In this document: in pieces, positions 26,135 to 34,717 of the stretch
Layout of the letters: each line of letters starts with the position of its first letter
Position numbering within the stretch: the first letter of the stretch is position 1
Notes under the pieces: model-generated
Databases searched by the model: none
What the model was told of the DNA's origin: nothing
Seen by the model: the letters and a program-made list of their open reading frames with translations, nothing else
From: Bacillota bacterium
GTDB lineage: Bacteria; Bacillota; Clostridia; Acetivibrionales; Acetivibrionaceae
Length of the DNA stretch: 64,000 bases
NCBI GenBank assembly: GCA_023398495.1
Contig: JAEWSG010000203.1
Coordinates: forward strand, 1-64,000
Direction of reading: 5' to 3'
Translations under genes and position numbers: made by a program

Positions 26135-26560
26135 ATGATAGTTTCTGTTAACAAACACAATATTAATGCTTGGGCGGAATTATGTAATCAACTATGGCCA
26201 AACAGTTCTAAAGAAGAATTAATAGATACATTTAAGGAAGGTAAAGAGAATGCATTTATGTATAGGCTTGATAACCAATATATAGCGTTTATTAATCTCT
26301 CGATAAGAAGTGACTATGTAGAGGGTTCGGAGACAAGCCCTGTAGGATATGTTGAAGGTATATATGTAAAACCAGATTATAGAGGGCAAGGCATTTCAAG
26401 GCTACTCATAGAGCATGCAGAAAAGTGGTCAATGGATCAAGGGTTCAAGGAACTTGCATCAGATTGTGAGTTGGCAAATAGCGAGAGTATTGTGTTTCAT
26501 AATAGAGTAGGTTTTACTGAAGCCAACAGAATAGTATGTTTCATAAAAACATTGGTTTAA
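26135..26560 (+). CDS. Predicted aminoglycoside 6'-N-acetyltransferase (AAC(6')-I type GNAT)
   Basis: 141 residues, the usual length for AAC(6')-I enzymes. Diagnostic stretches: AWAELCNQLWPNSS near the N-terminus, RSDYVEGSETSPVGYVEGIYV, the acetyl-CoA loop RGQGISRLL, and ELASDCELANSESIVFHNRVGF. These match the plasmid and chromosomal AAC(6')-Ic/-Ig family pattern closely. Such enzymes transfer acetyl from acetyl-CoA to the 6'-amino group of aminoglycosides. Ribosome site GAGGAGTG before ATG 26135. Possible operon with the AraC/GyrI regulator. Actual resistance is not demonstrated by sequence. Confidence 0.78.
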   Translation: MIVSVNKHNINAWAELCNQLWPNSSKEELIDTFKEGKENAFMYRLDNQYIAFINLSIRSDYVEGSETSPVGYVEGIYVKPDYRGQGISRLLIEHAEKWSMDQGFKELASDCELANSESIVFHNRVGFTEANRIVCFIKTLV

Positions 26561-26614
26561 TTTTTGTAAGTGGATATCCTGTGTAGTGTTCTATCATTGC
26601 AATTGTAAGTGGTT

Positions 26615-26895
26615 TTGATGTGTGCTAATTTCAAGATTAGCGCAAAGGCCATCCGCTAACAATGCATGGCAGTTAAGGTGCAGTATAGAAAGATCATGTA
26701 GTAAAGTCTCCTGGAGCAGGAGCATGAAGAAAGCCGCACCACAACGTCTCGCTGGCCGCGAAGCGGCTCTTACGGGTTATCCTATAGGGTCCGGCTCGAA
26801 CGGCGTCAGCCATGCTAACCGTTTATAGGAAAGATGAGGCAAGGCCGCATCGTCCTGATGCGGGTTTTAAGAAAGGCTTTTAAACGATATATTTT
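26615..26895 (+). repeat. Structured cassette-boundary repeat, copy C
   Basis: Opens with a GCTAAT/ATTAGC hairpin (about 26622-26640). CTAAC then precedes arm GCATGGC (26664-26670), which pairs with GCCATGC (26809-26815), followed by CGTTTAT. Inside are GGAGCAGGAGCATGAAG, CCGCACCACA, GGCCGCGAAGCGGC, CTTACGGGT and CTCGAACGGCGTC. It closes with hairpin 26845-26863 (CCGCATC-GTCCT-GATGCGG). The arms differ from A and B yet still pair. Confidence 0.82.
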
Positions 26896-26940
26896 GAAGA
26901 TAAAAGTATGGATTTTTCTGCTCTTAAGGGGGGGGAAGAT

Positions 26941-27393
26941 ATGAAGATAGTTTATACAGATGGTAAAAATAAAGATTTTATTGAATTATGCAGATTATTA
27001 GATGATAATCTTGATGAAATTGTTGGTGGGAAAAAACAAAGACAGCAATATGCTCAGTATAATACATTAGAAGATATAAATGATGTTATATTAATTTATA
27101 ATGATGAAATTGCAGTTAGTTGTGCAAGTTTTAAGTTTTATGATGAAGGTATTGCCGAGGTTAAAAGAGTATATGTTCGTAAAGAGTATCGAGGAAAAGG
27201 CATATCAAAACAAATGATGAGTTGTTTAGAGGAACGGGCTAAAAGTAGAGGATTCTCTAAACTAATATTGGAAACTGGAGCACCTTTAGTGGAAGCGATG
27301 GGATTATATATTAATATAGGATATAAAGTTATTGAAAATTATGGACAGTATAAATACATGAAAGAGTCAATTTGCATGCAAAAAAACATTTAA
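26941..27393 (+). CDS. GNAT-family N-acetyltransferase
   Basis: 150 residues with the GNAT core: beta-strand AEVKRVYVRKEYRGKGISKQMM gives the acetyl-CoA-binding RGKG loop, and LILETGAPLVEAMGLYINIGYKVIENYG is the C-terminal half. Starts at ATG 26941 after a G-rich ribosome site (GGGGGGGAAGAT). It resembles small-molecule acetyltransferases of the PA4866/ElaA-like group; acceptor unknown. Last gene of the cassette-like region. Confidence 0.8.
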   Translation: MKIVYTDGKNKDFIELCRLLDDNLDEIVGGKKQRQQYAQYNTLEDINDVILIYNDEIAVSCASFKFYDEGIAEVKRVYVRKEYRGKGISKQMMSCLEERAKSRGFSKLILETGAPLVEAMGLYINIGYKVIENYGQYKYMKESICMQKNI

Positions 27394-27439
27394 TCAGATT
27401 ACAAAATGATCATATCCCATATTATTACATGTTGTGTAG

Positions 27440-27535
27440 ATAAAGTAAGGAGTAAGGATGCGACATCCTGTCGCATGCTGGTCTCTGGGGGCCTCTTTAC
27501 AACGAGCCTCTAACGTCATGCAGTGGGGTTAAATT
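27440..27535 (+). repeat. Terminal boundary repeat, copy J
   Basis: Perfect hairpin 27458-27476, ATGCGACA-TCC-TGTCGCAT, followed by GGTCTCTGGGGGCC and CCTCTAACGTCATGCAG. It is the right-most copy of the dense region and abuts the IS3 remnant. Confidence 0.75.
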
Positions 27536-27818
27536 TCCAAGTGATGCGTGCCTTGTGCTTCTATTATAAAACTCTCTATATACCAAAAAATATCTCTTCT
27601 TGCTTCTTCGAAGGTTTTGTAATTCTTATGATACAGGAGTTCCGATTTGATTGTACTGAAAAATGTTTCTGTACAGGCATTTTCTGTGTGAAGATGCTTG
27701 TAGCTTTTTTAATATATCAATTGTTACCTCATGATCTACAATTTTTTTCTTGGCTTCCTTGAGTTCTGCCTCTAATTCTACTATTCTTACTTTATCAGGG
27801 TCTTGTTTGTCCTTGCTT
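27525..27818 (-). pseudogene. Degenerate IS3-family transposase remnant
   Basis: On the minus strand, 27712-27818 encodes the coiled-coil end of OrfA (RIVELEAELKEAKKKIVDHE). A few dozen bases later, 27530-27680 encodes the very end of OrfB ([19 protein letters not shown], then [16 protein letters not shown]). Most of OrfB, including the first DDE acids, is deleted. The ENxxxESFFSTLK and HSxLGxxxP motifs are typical of the IS3 family. Confidence 0.8.
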
Positions 27819-27860
27819 TATGGTGACAACATTGTATAATCCGATTGTTGCGGAACAAGC

Positions 27861-27907
27861 AAAAACCTTCCATTTGATATGAGCAAATTATCAAATGGAA
27901 GGTTTTT
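27861..27907. terminator. Rho-independent terminator of the CelD-like gene
   Basis: A 19-base perfect stem (AAAAACCTTCCATTTGATA and its complement) with a 9-base loop and T-runs on either strand. It lies 34 bases past the stop of the minus-strand cellulase and may also stop plus-strand reading from the array. Confidence 0.92.
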
Positions 27908-27940
27908 ATATCTCTAATATATAATTATTGTTGTTGATTA

Positions 27941-29899
27941 TTACATACCGAGTAAACGCTGTCTCATTAATGCAAAGTCAATTGAGTTAACGCTTCCATT
28001 CCCATCCATATCAGCTGCTTTATGGCCGTTTGCTGATGGGAACGTTTGTCTCATTCCAAGAAGGAATTGTCTAACATAGGCAAAGTCAATTGAATCTAAC
28101 GTTCCATTTCCATCAACGTCACCCTTTACACCATTGTTCGAAGGTGTTGGATTAACTGGTATCGTTGGCGTTGGCGAAGAAGTTGAGCCAGTCTTAACAA
28201 ATGCCGCAAGAGCATATATTAGTGCACCATTCCAGTTAATAGCAATTTCATTTGTTTCATAACTGTCTTGAATATCCACCCAGCCTTTAGCAGAGTGTCC
28301 ACCACCAACAAGATATCCAGGCCATGGATCTCTTATATTATCTCCGCCTGAACGTCTATCGTGTGGATTCATAGGAGGATTTACTCCAAGACCTGTAACA
28401 TATGAACGTCCATAATAATTTCTACCGAATATATGTCCGACAGCATCAAGTGAAGTATTGATATACGCAGCTTTTGGTTCCAATTGGTTAGCCAATTGAA
28501 GTATCATTGTCTGTCTTACTACCGTTCCGTTACAACCCCAGTAATATTTTTTACCCATAGGTCTTCCATATCCATGATCGTTTGCTGTAGTTACCAATTG
28601 ATTTGCTACTGAAAGAAGTTCCGTTTTAATTGAATTATATAAGGACTGGTTTTTGCCTGTTCTAGATGAACGAAGATAAGTAAACATTCCAAGGTTACCA
28701 ACATCTCCCCAGTCAAAATCCAAATCAATCTTGCGGCTTCTGGAATTTGCCCTTGTTTCAAAATCCTGCAGATAAATAGCATCTCCGAGTGTTTCCCACA
28801 TTTCTGCAGCCGCCCAGAGTCTGTCATCCTGGTCTGTAGTTGAATATGCTCCTGTTGAAAAACCTGACTGATTTGCATCAGTATTCCCAGGATTGTTTTT
28901 TAAGAAGTTGTAACTAAGTTTGGCAGCGTTTATACATTTCTGAGCATATTCAGCGTCATAAGGCTTGAATATTCTGCCTGCCATAGCCATCATAGCTACA
29001 AAATCAGCTGTTGCAGCACTACTCCATGGAACAAAATATCTTTGCGTAGTTTCAAAATTTGGTAAAGTAAAAGCACCAAATGACAAGGTACTTACCTTAT
29101 GGCTTACTTTTCCGCTCCCATCCGGATATTGCATTGTTAACAACCAATCAATTTCATACTTCATTTCATCAAGAAAATCCGGCAATGAATTATTTTTTTC
29201 ATTTGACGGCACGGTAAGCTGAAGGGATTTAAGCTGATCCTCAAATTGTTCCCATGCCATAAACATAGACCCTACAGTTACCCCTGCATTAACTACATAC
29301 TTATTGTAATCTCCGGCATCGTGCCATCCTTTTGTACTGTCTTTTTTTACGTCCTGACCATTTATATACTTAGTGCTTGCGTCCTGAGTGTGGCATGCTG
29401 CATAGGAAAATGTATTCCCATTATATGTTGCAGATACTCCAGTTCCACATCTCCACAAATACATGCCCAACATGGAAGTTTTATACGGGTCATTGTATAC
29501 ATCTGTGGCTATCTTGAAAGTAGCACTTTTCCCTACTCCAGGAACAATGAGAATATATGATCCCGTTTGCTTTACAGTTGAAAAATCTGCTATGTATACC
29601 TGCTCTCCAGTATCTGCGTCCTGCATTGAAGTCGGTGTTCCGGAAAAAACAACTTCACCAGCTGAAGTCACCAGTTTAAAACTGGTACAATAAGCAGCAA
29701 TAGTTGCCTTTTTTGGTGCATCAGGAAAATAACCAATAGAATTTAAACAAATCTTGTTACTCACCTGGTAACCTTCCGGAGAAATAGTTTCAGCATTAAC
29801 CACCATGCCATTTATGCTGTAGAACAAAGAACCTGGTGCTACAATATTTGCAAATAAAAATACAAATAAAACAGCAACTACACAATTTTTAAATCTCAT
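27941..29899 (-). CDS. celD: Cellulosomal GH9 endoglucanase, CelD-like, with type I dockerin
   Basis: 652 residues, nearly the length of Clostridium thermocellum CelD and very similar along its whole course. Signal peptide about 1-35; Ig-like N-terminal domain about 40-130; GH9 domain about 140-575. GH9 residues visible: GWHDAGDYNKY (catalytic-base Asp pair), NPHDRRSGGD and the NEIAIN catalytic Glu. A Pro/Thr linker leads to a type I dockerin (about 590-652) with two calcium-binding repeats, GDVDGNGTLDSIDFAYVRQ and MDGNGSVNSIDFALMRQ. It cuts internal beta-1,4 bonds of cellulose and attaches to a scaffoldin. Start ATG follows GGGGG. Monocistronic. Confidence 0.95.
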   Translation of the reverse strand: MRFKNCVVAVLFVFLFANIVAPGSLFYSINGMVVNAETISPEGYQVSNKICLNSIGYFPDAPKKATIAAYCTSFKLVTSAGEVVFSGTPTSMQDADTGEQVYIADFSTVKQTGSYILIVPGVGKSATFKIATDVYNDPYKTSMLGMYLWRCGTGVSATYNGNTFSYAACHTQDASTKYINGQDVKKDSTKGWHDAGDYNKYVVNAGVTVGSMFMAWEQFEDQLKSLQLTVPSNEKNNSLPDFLDEMKYEIDWLLTMQYPDGSGKVSHKVSTLSFGAFTLPNFETTQRYFVPWSSAATADFVAMMAMAGRIFKPYDAEYAQKCINAAKLSYNFLKNNPGNTDANQSGFSTGAYSTTDQDDRLWAAAEMWETLGDAIYLQDFETRANSRSRKIDLDFDWGDVGNLGMFTYLRSSRTGKNQSLYNSIKTELLSVANQLVTTANDHGYGRPMGKKYYWGCNGTVVRQTMILQLANQLEPKAAYINTSLDAVGHIFGRNYYGRSYVTGLGVNPPMNPHDRRSGGDNIRDPWPGYLVGGGHSAKGWVDIQDSYETNEIAINWNGALIYALAAFVKTGSTSSPTPTIPVNPTPSNNGVKGDVDGNGTLDSIDFAYVRQFLLGMRQTFPSANGHKAADMDGNGSVNSIDFALMRQRLLGM

Positions 29900-30635
29900 T
29901 TTGTTTTCCCCCTATGATTAATATTAATAATTTTGCAAACTTCCACCCTTGTCTGGGCAAAAATTTATAAAAACCTTGGAAATTATGTGAAATATAATAC
30001 GAAATCTATAGAATCAGATAGAAGTTAAATAGTGTTTGTACAACGATAAAAGATGTTTGCTCAAATCAGTTGAAGTACTTGTCTTATCAGCAAAAAATAT
30101 CCTACCCTATAATAATATTTTATATCAATATCACTTTGTTTGCAATATATCCTCTAAATAGCTACATAGATTACTCCTCCCTTACTCCAGCCACCTCTAT
30201 TTACCAAGTTTTTCGTATAAATATGCTTATACGGTGAAATTATTGACAACACTCCACTTTTACAGATTTTATATTATTAAAACATCACTTTTTAAGATAA
30301 CAATCTAAAAAGAAACTTTTAAACTGTCATAGTACTTCGACATATACAATTTATTTTGGTATACTATTATTCTAATATCCGAAGAAAAGTTTATAAAGGA
30401 GCGGATCTATGAATCTCACGAAACTTTCCATTATTAAGCCTATTACTATTTCAGTAAAGAAATTATGATAGAGACTTTATTAATGGATTTATCTTTTAAT
30501 AGCTCAAAATAGCCAACTTGCTGTTGAAATGAAATATACTGTTCAAAAAAGTCATGGTTCAAATGCAATTTTCATTACACTTTTCCCATGACTTCTAAAA
30601 AATTATTTTCCTTTATACAACCCTGCCCTGTAAAT
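29900..30635. other. Intergenic region upstream of the cellulase
   Basis: 736 bases, AT-rich. It contains the cellulase promoter region (minus strand), a remnant of an RND transporter gene start (30409-30468) and no other coding sequence that I can support. Confidence 0.5.
30409..30468 (+). pseudogene. 5' stub of an RND efflux transporter gene
   Basis: A good ribosome site (AAAGGAGCGGATCT) precedes ATG and the 19-residue peptide MNLTKLSIIKPITISVKKL. That resembles the very conserved start of AcrB/CzcA-type RND pumps (MNLTKLSIKRP...). A stop follows at once and no downstream homology remains. Either a deletion remnant or, less likely, a chance small peptide. Confidence 0.5.
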
Positions 30636-31235
30636 CTATATTTCTCTCCTGCCTTCTAAAGCCTTTGCCAGCGTAACTTCATCAGCGTATTCCAAGTCAC
30701 CGCCAACAGGTATGCCATGTGCAATTCTCGTAGCTTTTATACCCAAAGGCTTTAACAGCTTTGAAATATACATCGCAGTAGCCTCACCCTCAATATTAGG
30801 GTTGGTAGCAATAATAATCTCTTTAATTTCTTTGTCCTGAATCCTAAGCAAAAGCTCTTTAATCTTGATATCTTCAGGTCCAATACCCTCCATTGGAGAA
30901 ATTGCACCATGCAGAACATGATACAGGCCTTTAAACTCCTTGATCCTCTCCATTGCCGCAACGTCCCTGGCATCTTCAACCACACAGATAAGTGTCTCAT
31001 CTCGATTGTTTGAACTGCACAGCGAACAGACTTCACTATCGGTAAGATTACCACAAACACTGCAATATTTAGTCTTTAGCTTTGCATCACTGATAGAACT
31101 TGCAAGTCTTTCAACCTTTTCAACAGGCATATTGAGAACATGAAAAGCCAGTCTTTGAGCAGTTTTATGCCCAATACCGGGAAGCTTCTCAAACTCTTCA
31201 ATAAGTCTTGCAACAGGTGCCGCATAAACACTCAT
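30636..31235 (-). CDS. recR: Recombination mediator RecR
   Basis: 199 residues, full length. N-terminal helix-hairpin-helix ([19 protein letters not shown]), a four-cysteine zinc finger (CSVCGN...CSLC) and a Toprim domain ([16 protein letters not shown]; then [14 protein letters not shown]). With RecO/RecF it loads RecA at gapped DNA. It lies just after ybaB and dnaX in the classical Firmicute order, and is probably co-transcribed with ybaB (17-base gap). Confidence 0.97.
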   Translation of the reverse strand: MSVYAAPVARLIEEFEKLPGIGHKTAQRLAFHVLNMPVEKVERLASSISDAKLKTKYCSVCGNLTDSEVCSLCSSNNRDETLICVVEDARDVAAMERIKEFKGLYHVLHGAISPMEGIGPEDIKIKELLLRIQDKEIKEIIIATNPNIEGEATAMYISKLLKPLGIKATRIAHGIPVGGDLEYADEVTLAKALEGRREI

Positions 31236-31252
31236 TATAATCCATCCTTATA

Positions 31253-31594
31253 TTAAAACAGTCCAGGTATTCCACCTAATCCGCCTGTTATCTTGTTCAT
31301 TTCAGAGTTAACCATTTCATCAGCTTTTCTTATAGCTTCATTTACAGCAGCTACAATTAAATCCTGCAACATTTCAACATCATCAGGATCAACTACTTCG
31401 GGCTTAATAACAATTTCTTTTATTTCCTTCTTACCTGATGCAACAACAGTAATAGCTCCACCGCCCGCAGACGTTTCAATAGTTCTGTCCTTCAATTCCT
31501 CCTGAAGTTTTTCCATATCCTTCTGCATCTTTTGCGCCTGCTTAACGAGATTGTTCATGTTTCCTCCGAAACCCGGAAAACCGCCTTTTGCCAT
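31253..31594 (-). CDS. YbaB/EbfC nucleoid-associated protein
   Basis: 113 residues: [19 protein letters not shown], a helical tweezers core ([19 protein letters not shown]) and the [14 protein letters not shown] strand. ATG 31594 is chosen because AGGAGGTAGG precedes it; an ATG ten codons upstream is not so placed. Binds DNA as a dimer. In Bacillus and Clostridia the gene sits between dnaX and recR, as here. Confidence 0.95.
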   Translation of the reverse strand: MAKGGFPGFGGNMNNLVKQAQKMQKDMEKLQEELKDRTIETSAGGGAITVVASGKKEIKEIVIKPEVVDPDDVEMLQDLIVAAVNEAIRKADEMVNSEMNKITGGLGGIPGLF

Positions 31595-31897
31595 TTTATA
31601 ACCTACCTCCTGTTTTATACTCATATAATAAGGTACTAGTGCTTTTTAACATTACTAATTTCCAGTCTTTCATAATGTTAATAATACACTTCATCTGTCT
31701 GTGCCCCGCACACTCTAGAAATAATTTCTGTCACGGTGCACTAATCAATTTAGCATATCTTAATCTATTACTAATATGTTAAGAATAAAATCAAGACACA
31801 GTAAACATTATACATTAATATTCAGTCATATTACCAGTATTTTTGATATATTAATTTTATTTTTATAAAATTATTCTTTACAGGTCTCCAACAAAGC
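31595..31897. other. Intergenic spacer between ybaB and dnaX
   Basis: About 300 AT-rich bases. The usual tight dnaX-ybaB linkage is loosened here, so ybaB-recR may have its own promoter. No gene seen. Confidence 0.4.
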
Positions 31898-33556
31898 TTA
31901 TTCATCAACTATATTCAACGGTGTATTCATCTCTTGGGCAATAGCCTGGGCTTTTTTAAGCAACTCGTCACTATCACCACTATTTTCTTTCTTATTTTCA
32001 ATAATATCTCCGCTGTCAACACACTTTATCCTTACCTCTCTTCCTAACCTCTTACTCATATAATTCTCTAAGATTTCCGCATTTTCAACCTTTGATACAT
32101 TAATTTTAAAATGGCTCCTTTCGGGAGGAAATACTATACCCACAATTCTGTTATCTATATCAACAGCCTTAGTATCAAGAAGATAGGAGAAAAGTGCCAT
32201 TCGCCCATTCTGTTTCAAATCATTCAGTATGTCAGCCCATATATCCAAACCTTTTAAGTTGCCAGCAGAATTTTTCAGATCAATTGTATTATCCATACCC
32301 GATTGATCAGGTCTTTTATGGTCTGAATCAGGCACATCCTGCTTTTTATTGTCAACATTATAGTTTTTGGGCTCGCTTGTACTTACCTTTACTCCATTTG
32401 CCAGCATATCATTAATTTTCTTTTCAAGAAAGTCAATTCTTTCAGTCAGTGCGGCGTCACTTGAGTCTATGCGGTTCTCACAGAGCTTTATAAGGGCTAC
32501 TTCCAATAAAACTCTTGCATGGGTTGACCATTTCATTGTAGCTTCAAGAGCTGAAAGCTCCTTAATTACAGATGTAATCTCAAGGTTTGACATCCCTGTG
32601 CTCTGTTCTTTCATTTTTTGAAGCATCTCTCTTGAAGCCTCGATTATTTCCTCAGGGTTTTTGCTGGTGCTGCAAATCAACAAATTCCTGTAGTAGAGTA
32701 CAATATCTGATACAAACTGAGTTATGTTTTTCCCATCCATAACAAGTACATTTATAAGGTGCAATACCTTGTCCACTTCCCTGGCTTTGATTGCATCCAC
32801 AATATCTGCTATAAACGAGTTGTTTACTATTCCCACAACCGACAAAACATCATCATAGGTCAGATGTTTGTTTCCAAGAGAAATACACTGGTCAAGGATA
32901 CTGATAGCGTCTCTCAACGCTCCATCGGACATCCTTGCTATAAGCTTTAAGCCCTCATTTTCAATACTTACTTCACTTGATTTTGCAATATGTTCTATCC
33001 TTTTAACAATGCTTTCAACCGGAATCCTCCTGAAGTCAAATCTCTGACACCTTGATAGTATTGTAGCAGGCAGCTTGTGTGGTTCTGTCGTTGCAAGAAT
33101 GAATACAACATGAGCCGGGGGTTCTTCCAATGTCTTTAGCAATGCATTGAACGCACCTGACGAAAGCATATGAACCTCGTCTATTATATATACCTTGTAA
33201 CGGGCTTTTGACGGAGAATATACTACTTCGTCCCTTATTTCCCTGACGTTGTCAACACTGTTATTAGAAGCTGCGTCTATTTCAATTACATCAAGTAAAC
33301 TGCCATTTAGTATTCCCTTGCATATCTCACATTCATTACAGGGATCACCATTTGCAGAATTTTCACAGTTAATGGCTCTGGAAAAAATCTTTGCCATAGT
33401 AGTCTTACCGGTACCCCTAGTTCCACAGAAAAGGTATGCATGAGCTATCCTCCCTGCGGAAATGCTATTTTTAAGTGTCTTTACAACATGCTCCTGTTCA
33501 ACAACGTCTTCAAAAACCATTGGACGCCATTTCCTGTATAGTGCTAAGTAAGACAT
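31898..33556 (-). CDS. dnaX: DNA polymerase III subunits gamma and tau
   Basis: 552 residues. AAA+ clamp-loader domain (1-240) with Walker A GTRGTGKTT, the zinc module CENSANGDPCNECEIC, DEVHML Walker B and the SRC arginine finger motif in ATILSRCQRFDFRR. The collar domain follows to about 360. The C-terminal tau part is short and low in complexity, ending in a domain of about 100 residues. It loads the sliding clamp in replication. The SRP RNA gene lies upstream on the same strand. Confidence 0.96.
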   Translation of the reverse strand: MSYLALYRKWRPMVFEDVVEQEHVVKTLKNSISAGRIAHAYLFCGTRGTGKTTMAKIFSRAINCENSANGDPCNECEICKGILNGSLLDVIEIDAASNNSVDNVREIRDEVVYSPSKARYKVYIIDEVHMLSSGAFNALLKTLEEPPAHVVFILATTEPHKLPATILSRCQRFDFRRIPVESIVKRIEHIAKSSEVSIENEGLKLIARMSDGALRDAISILDQCISLGNKHLTYDDVLSVVGIVNNSFIADIVDAIKAREVDKVLHLINVLVMDGKNITQFVSDIVLYYRNLLICSTSKNPEEIIEASREMLQKMKEQSTGMSNLEITSVIKELSALEATMKWSTHARVLLEVALIKLCENRIDSSDAALTERIDFLEKKINDMLANGVKVSTSEPKNYNVDNKKQDVPDSDHKRPDQSGMDNTIDLKNSAGNLKGLDIWADILNDLKQNGRMALFSYLLDTKAVDIDNRIVGIVFPPERSHFKINVSKVENAEILENYMSKRLGREVRIKCVDSGDIIENKKENSGDSDELLKKAQAIAQEMNTPLNIVDE

Positions 33557-33711
33557 CTTCTTCCCCCTAACCTTCTCTATTTGGACAATTGTGCTTCTTT
33601 ACACCAAGTGGCACTTATAATTTAATCGTCCCAACAAACGACAACAATTTATCATACAAATATATTATACTCAAATAAAAACTCCAGGGCATCGAGCCCC
33701 TCCGTTTTTGC

Positions 33712-33771
33712 CTCTTTCACTTCGTTCGAAAGAGGCGTAATAAATAAGCTATTTAAAGAATTTTAAATAGC
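33712..33771. terminator. Two hairpins downstream of the SRP RNA
   Basis: GCCTCTTTC/GAAAGAGGC (about 33712-33735) and AGCTATTTAAA/TTTAAATAGCT (about 33749-33773) lie between the 3' end of the SRP RNA gene and dnaX. One or both probably end or process the RNA. The surrounding 308-base spacer 33557-33864 has no gene. Confidence 0.5.
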
Positions 33772-33864
33772 TGTAACTTTCGAGGAATTTGTATTATAGA
33801 CCAAGTCAAGTAACCCTAAATTCACTCATATTTATTAAAATGTTTGGTTTTATAAATTAAATTG

Positions 33865-34130
33865 GCCGTGCACCCGTCTTTGACAGGTCTCTACAAGCGT
33901 TACCTATGCAGTTAGCTCTAACCAGGCATTCCCGCGGCACACGAAAGTGCCCACTTACCGCTGCTTCCTTCCGAACCTGACGGGGTTCATAGGTTTTCAT
34001 TGCGCAGGACCCGATTTTCATTACTACTTACATAGGGCAGACCTTACATAAACAAGCCTGAGACAGGAATTCAATCCTGCTATAGCGGATTGCAGGTACA
34101 GGGCACCGCTACCTCCCCATCTAGCACGAC
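33865..34130 (-). ncRNA. ffs: Large signal recognition particle RNA
   Basis: About 266 nt of the large Firmicute type with Alu and S domains. The SRP54-binding hairpin contains the signature GTTCGGAAGGAAGCAGCGG. The 5' end (GTCGTGCTAGATGGGGAGG) carries the Alu-domain motif, and GTCGTGC pairs with the 3' terminal GCACGGC. It directs membrane protein targeting with Ffh and FtsY. The neighbourhood SRP RNA-dnaX-ybaB-recR is conserved in Bacillus and Clostridia. Confidence 0.95.
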
Positions 34131-34178
34131 CAAAGATTAACTTTAACAAAAGTACGACCATTTCTGCGTACTTTAGTT

Positions 34179-34207
34179 ATTATACTCAATATTCGCAAAT
34201 ACTGCAA
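34179..34207 (-). promoter_or_regulatory. Sigma-A promoter of the SRP RNA gene
   Basis: Minus-strand TTGCAG (34207-34202), a 17-base spacer, and a perfect TATAAT (34184-34179). Transcription should begin near 34172, about 40 bases before the mature 5' end, as expected for a processed stable RNA. Confidence 0.85.
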
Positions 34208-34249
34208 GACATTTTATCAGATTATACAAATGAACTTTTATCCATTCAT

Positions 34250-34441
34250 CTATCTACTGGCTTCAAACCTCTTGTCTTCGTGTATTTCGCTCTTTGCCGT
34301 ATTGCTTTCAATAAAGTTGGAATAAAACTTTGTGTACTTATCAAGAATTTTCCTGTCTTTTTCACTAAGCTCTGTTGACAAATGCTTTTTGACCTTATCC
34401 AATTTATCACGTCCATTCATAATTTCTACTATATTTAACAT
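34250..34441 (-). CDS. Possible small hydrophilic protein
   Basis: 63 codons upstream of the SRP RNA promoter. Highly charged and probably helical (KLDKVKKHLSTELSEKDRKIL). Neither the first ATG nor the in-frame ATG at 34420 has a convincing ribosome site. No family recognised. Composition looks protein-like, but it may be chance. Confidence 0.35.
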   Translation of the reverse strand: MLNIVEIMNGRDKLDKVKKHLSTELSEKDRKILDKYTKFYSNFIESNTAKSEIHEDKRFEASR

Positions 34442-34717
34442 ATGAAAATTGAATTTTTATTATTCAAATATATTGTTCTATAGCTTAGTCTTTTCAATTT
34501 ATACTTTATTTATACTTTATTTATATACTTATGATATAATTTTAGTAAAGATATTCAAAAAAAATCTATCATTTTAAAAGGAGGGAGTATAGTCTGAATA
34601 ACAATTTAGTAAGCTTTGAATTGTGAAGGTGTGTTTTGGGGAGGTGAAATTTCTATTACTGAAGATTGAAATAAAATTTATAACACAAAATTTATGAAAT
34701 TATGGGGAGGGATAATA

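Noticed and set aside
26622..26828. Open frame inside repeat C
   Set aside because: Arg/Ser-rich translation of the structured repeat, not conserved in copies A and B.
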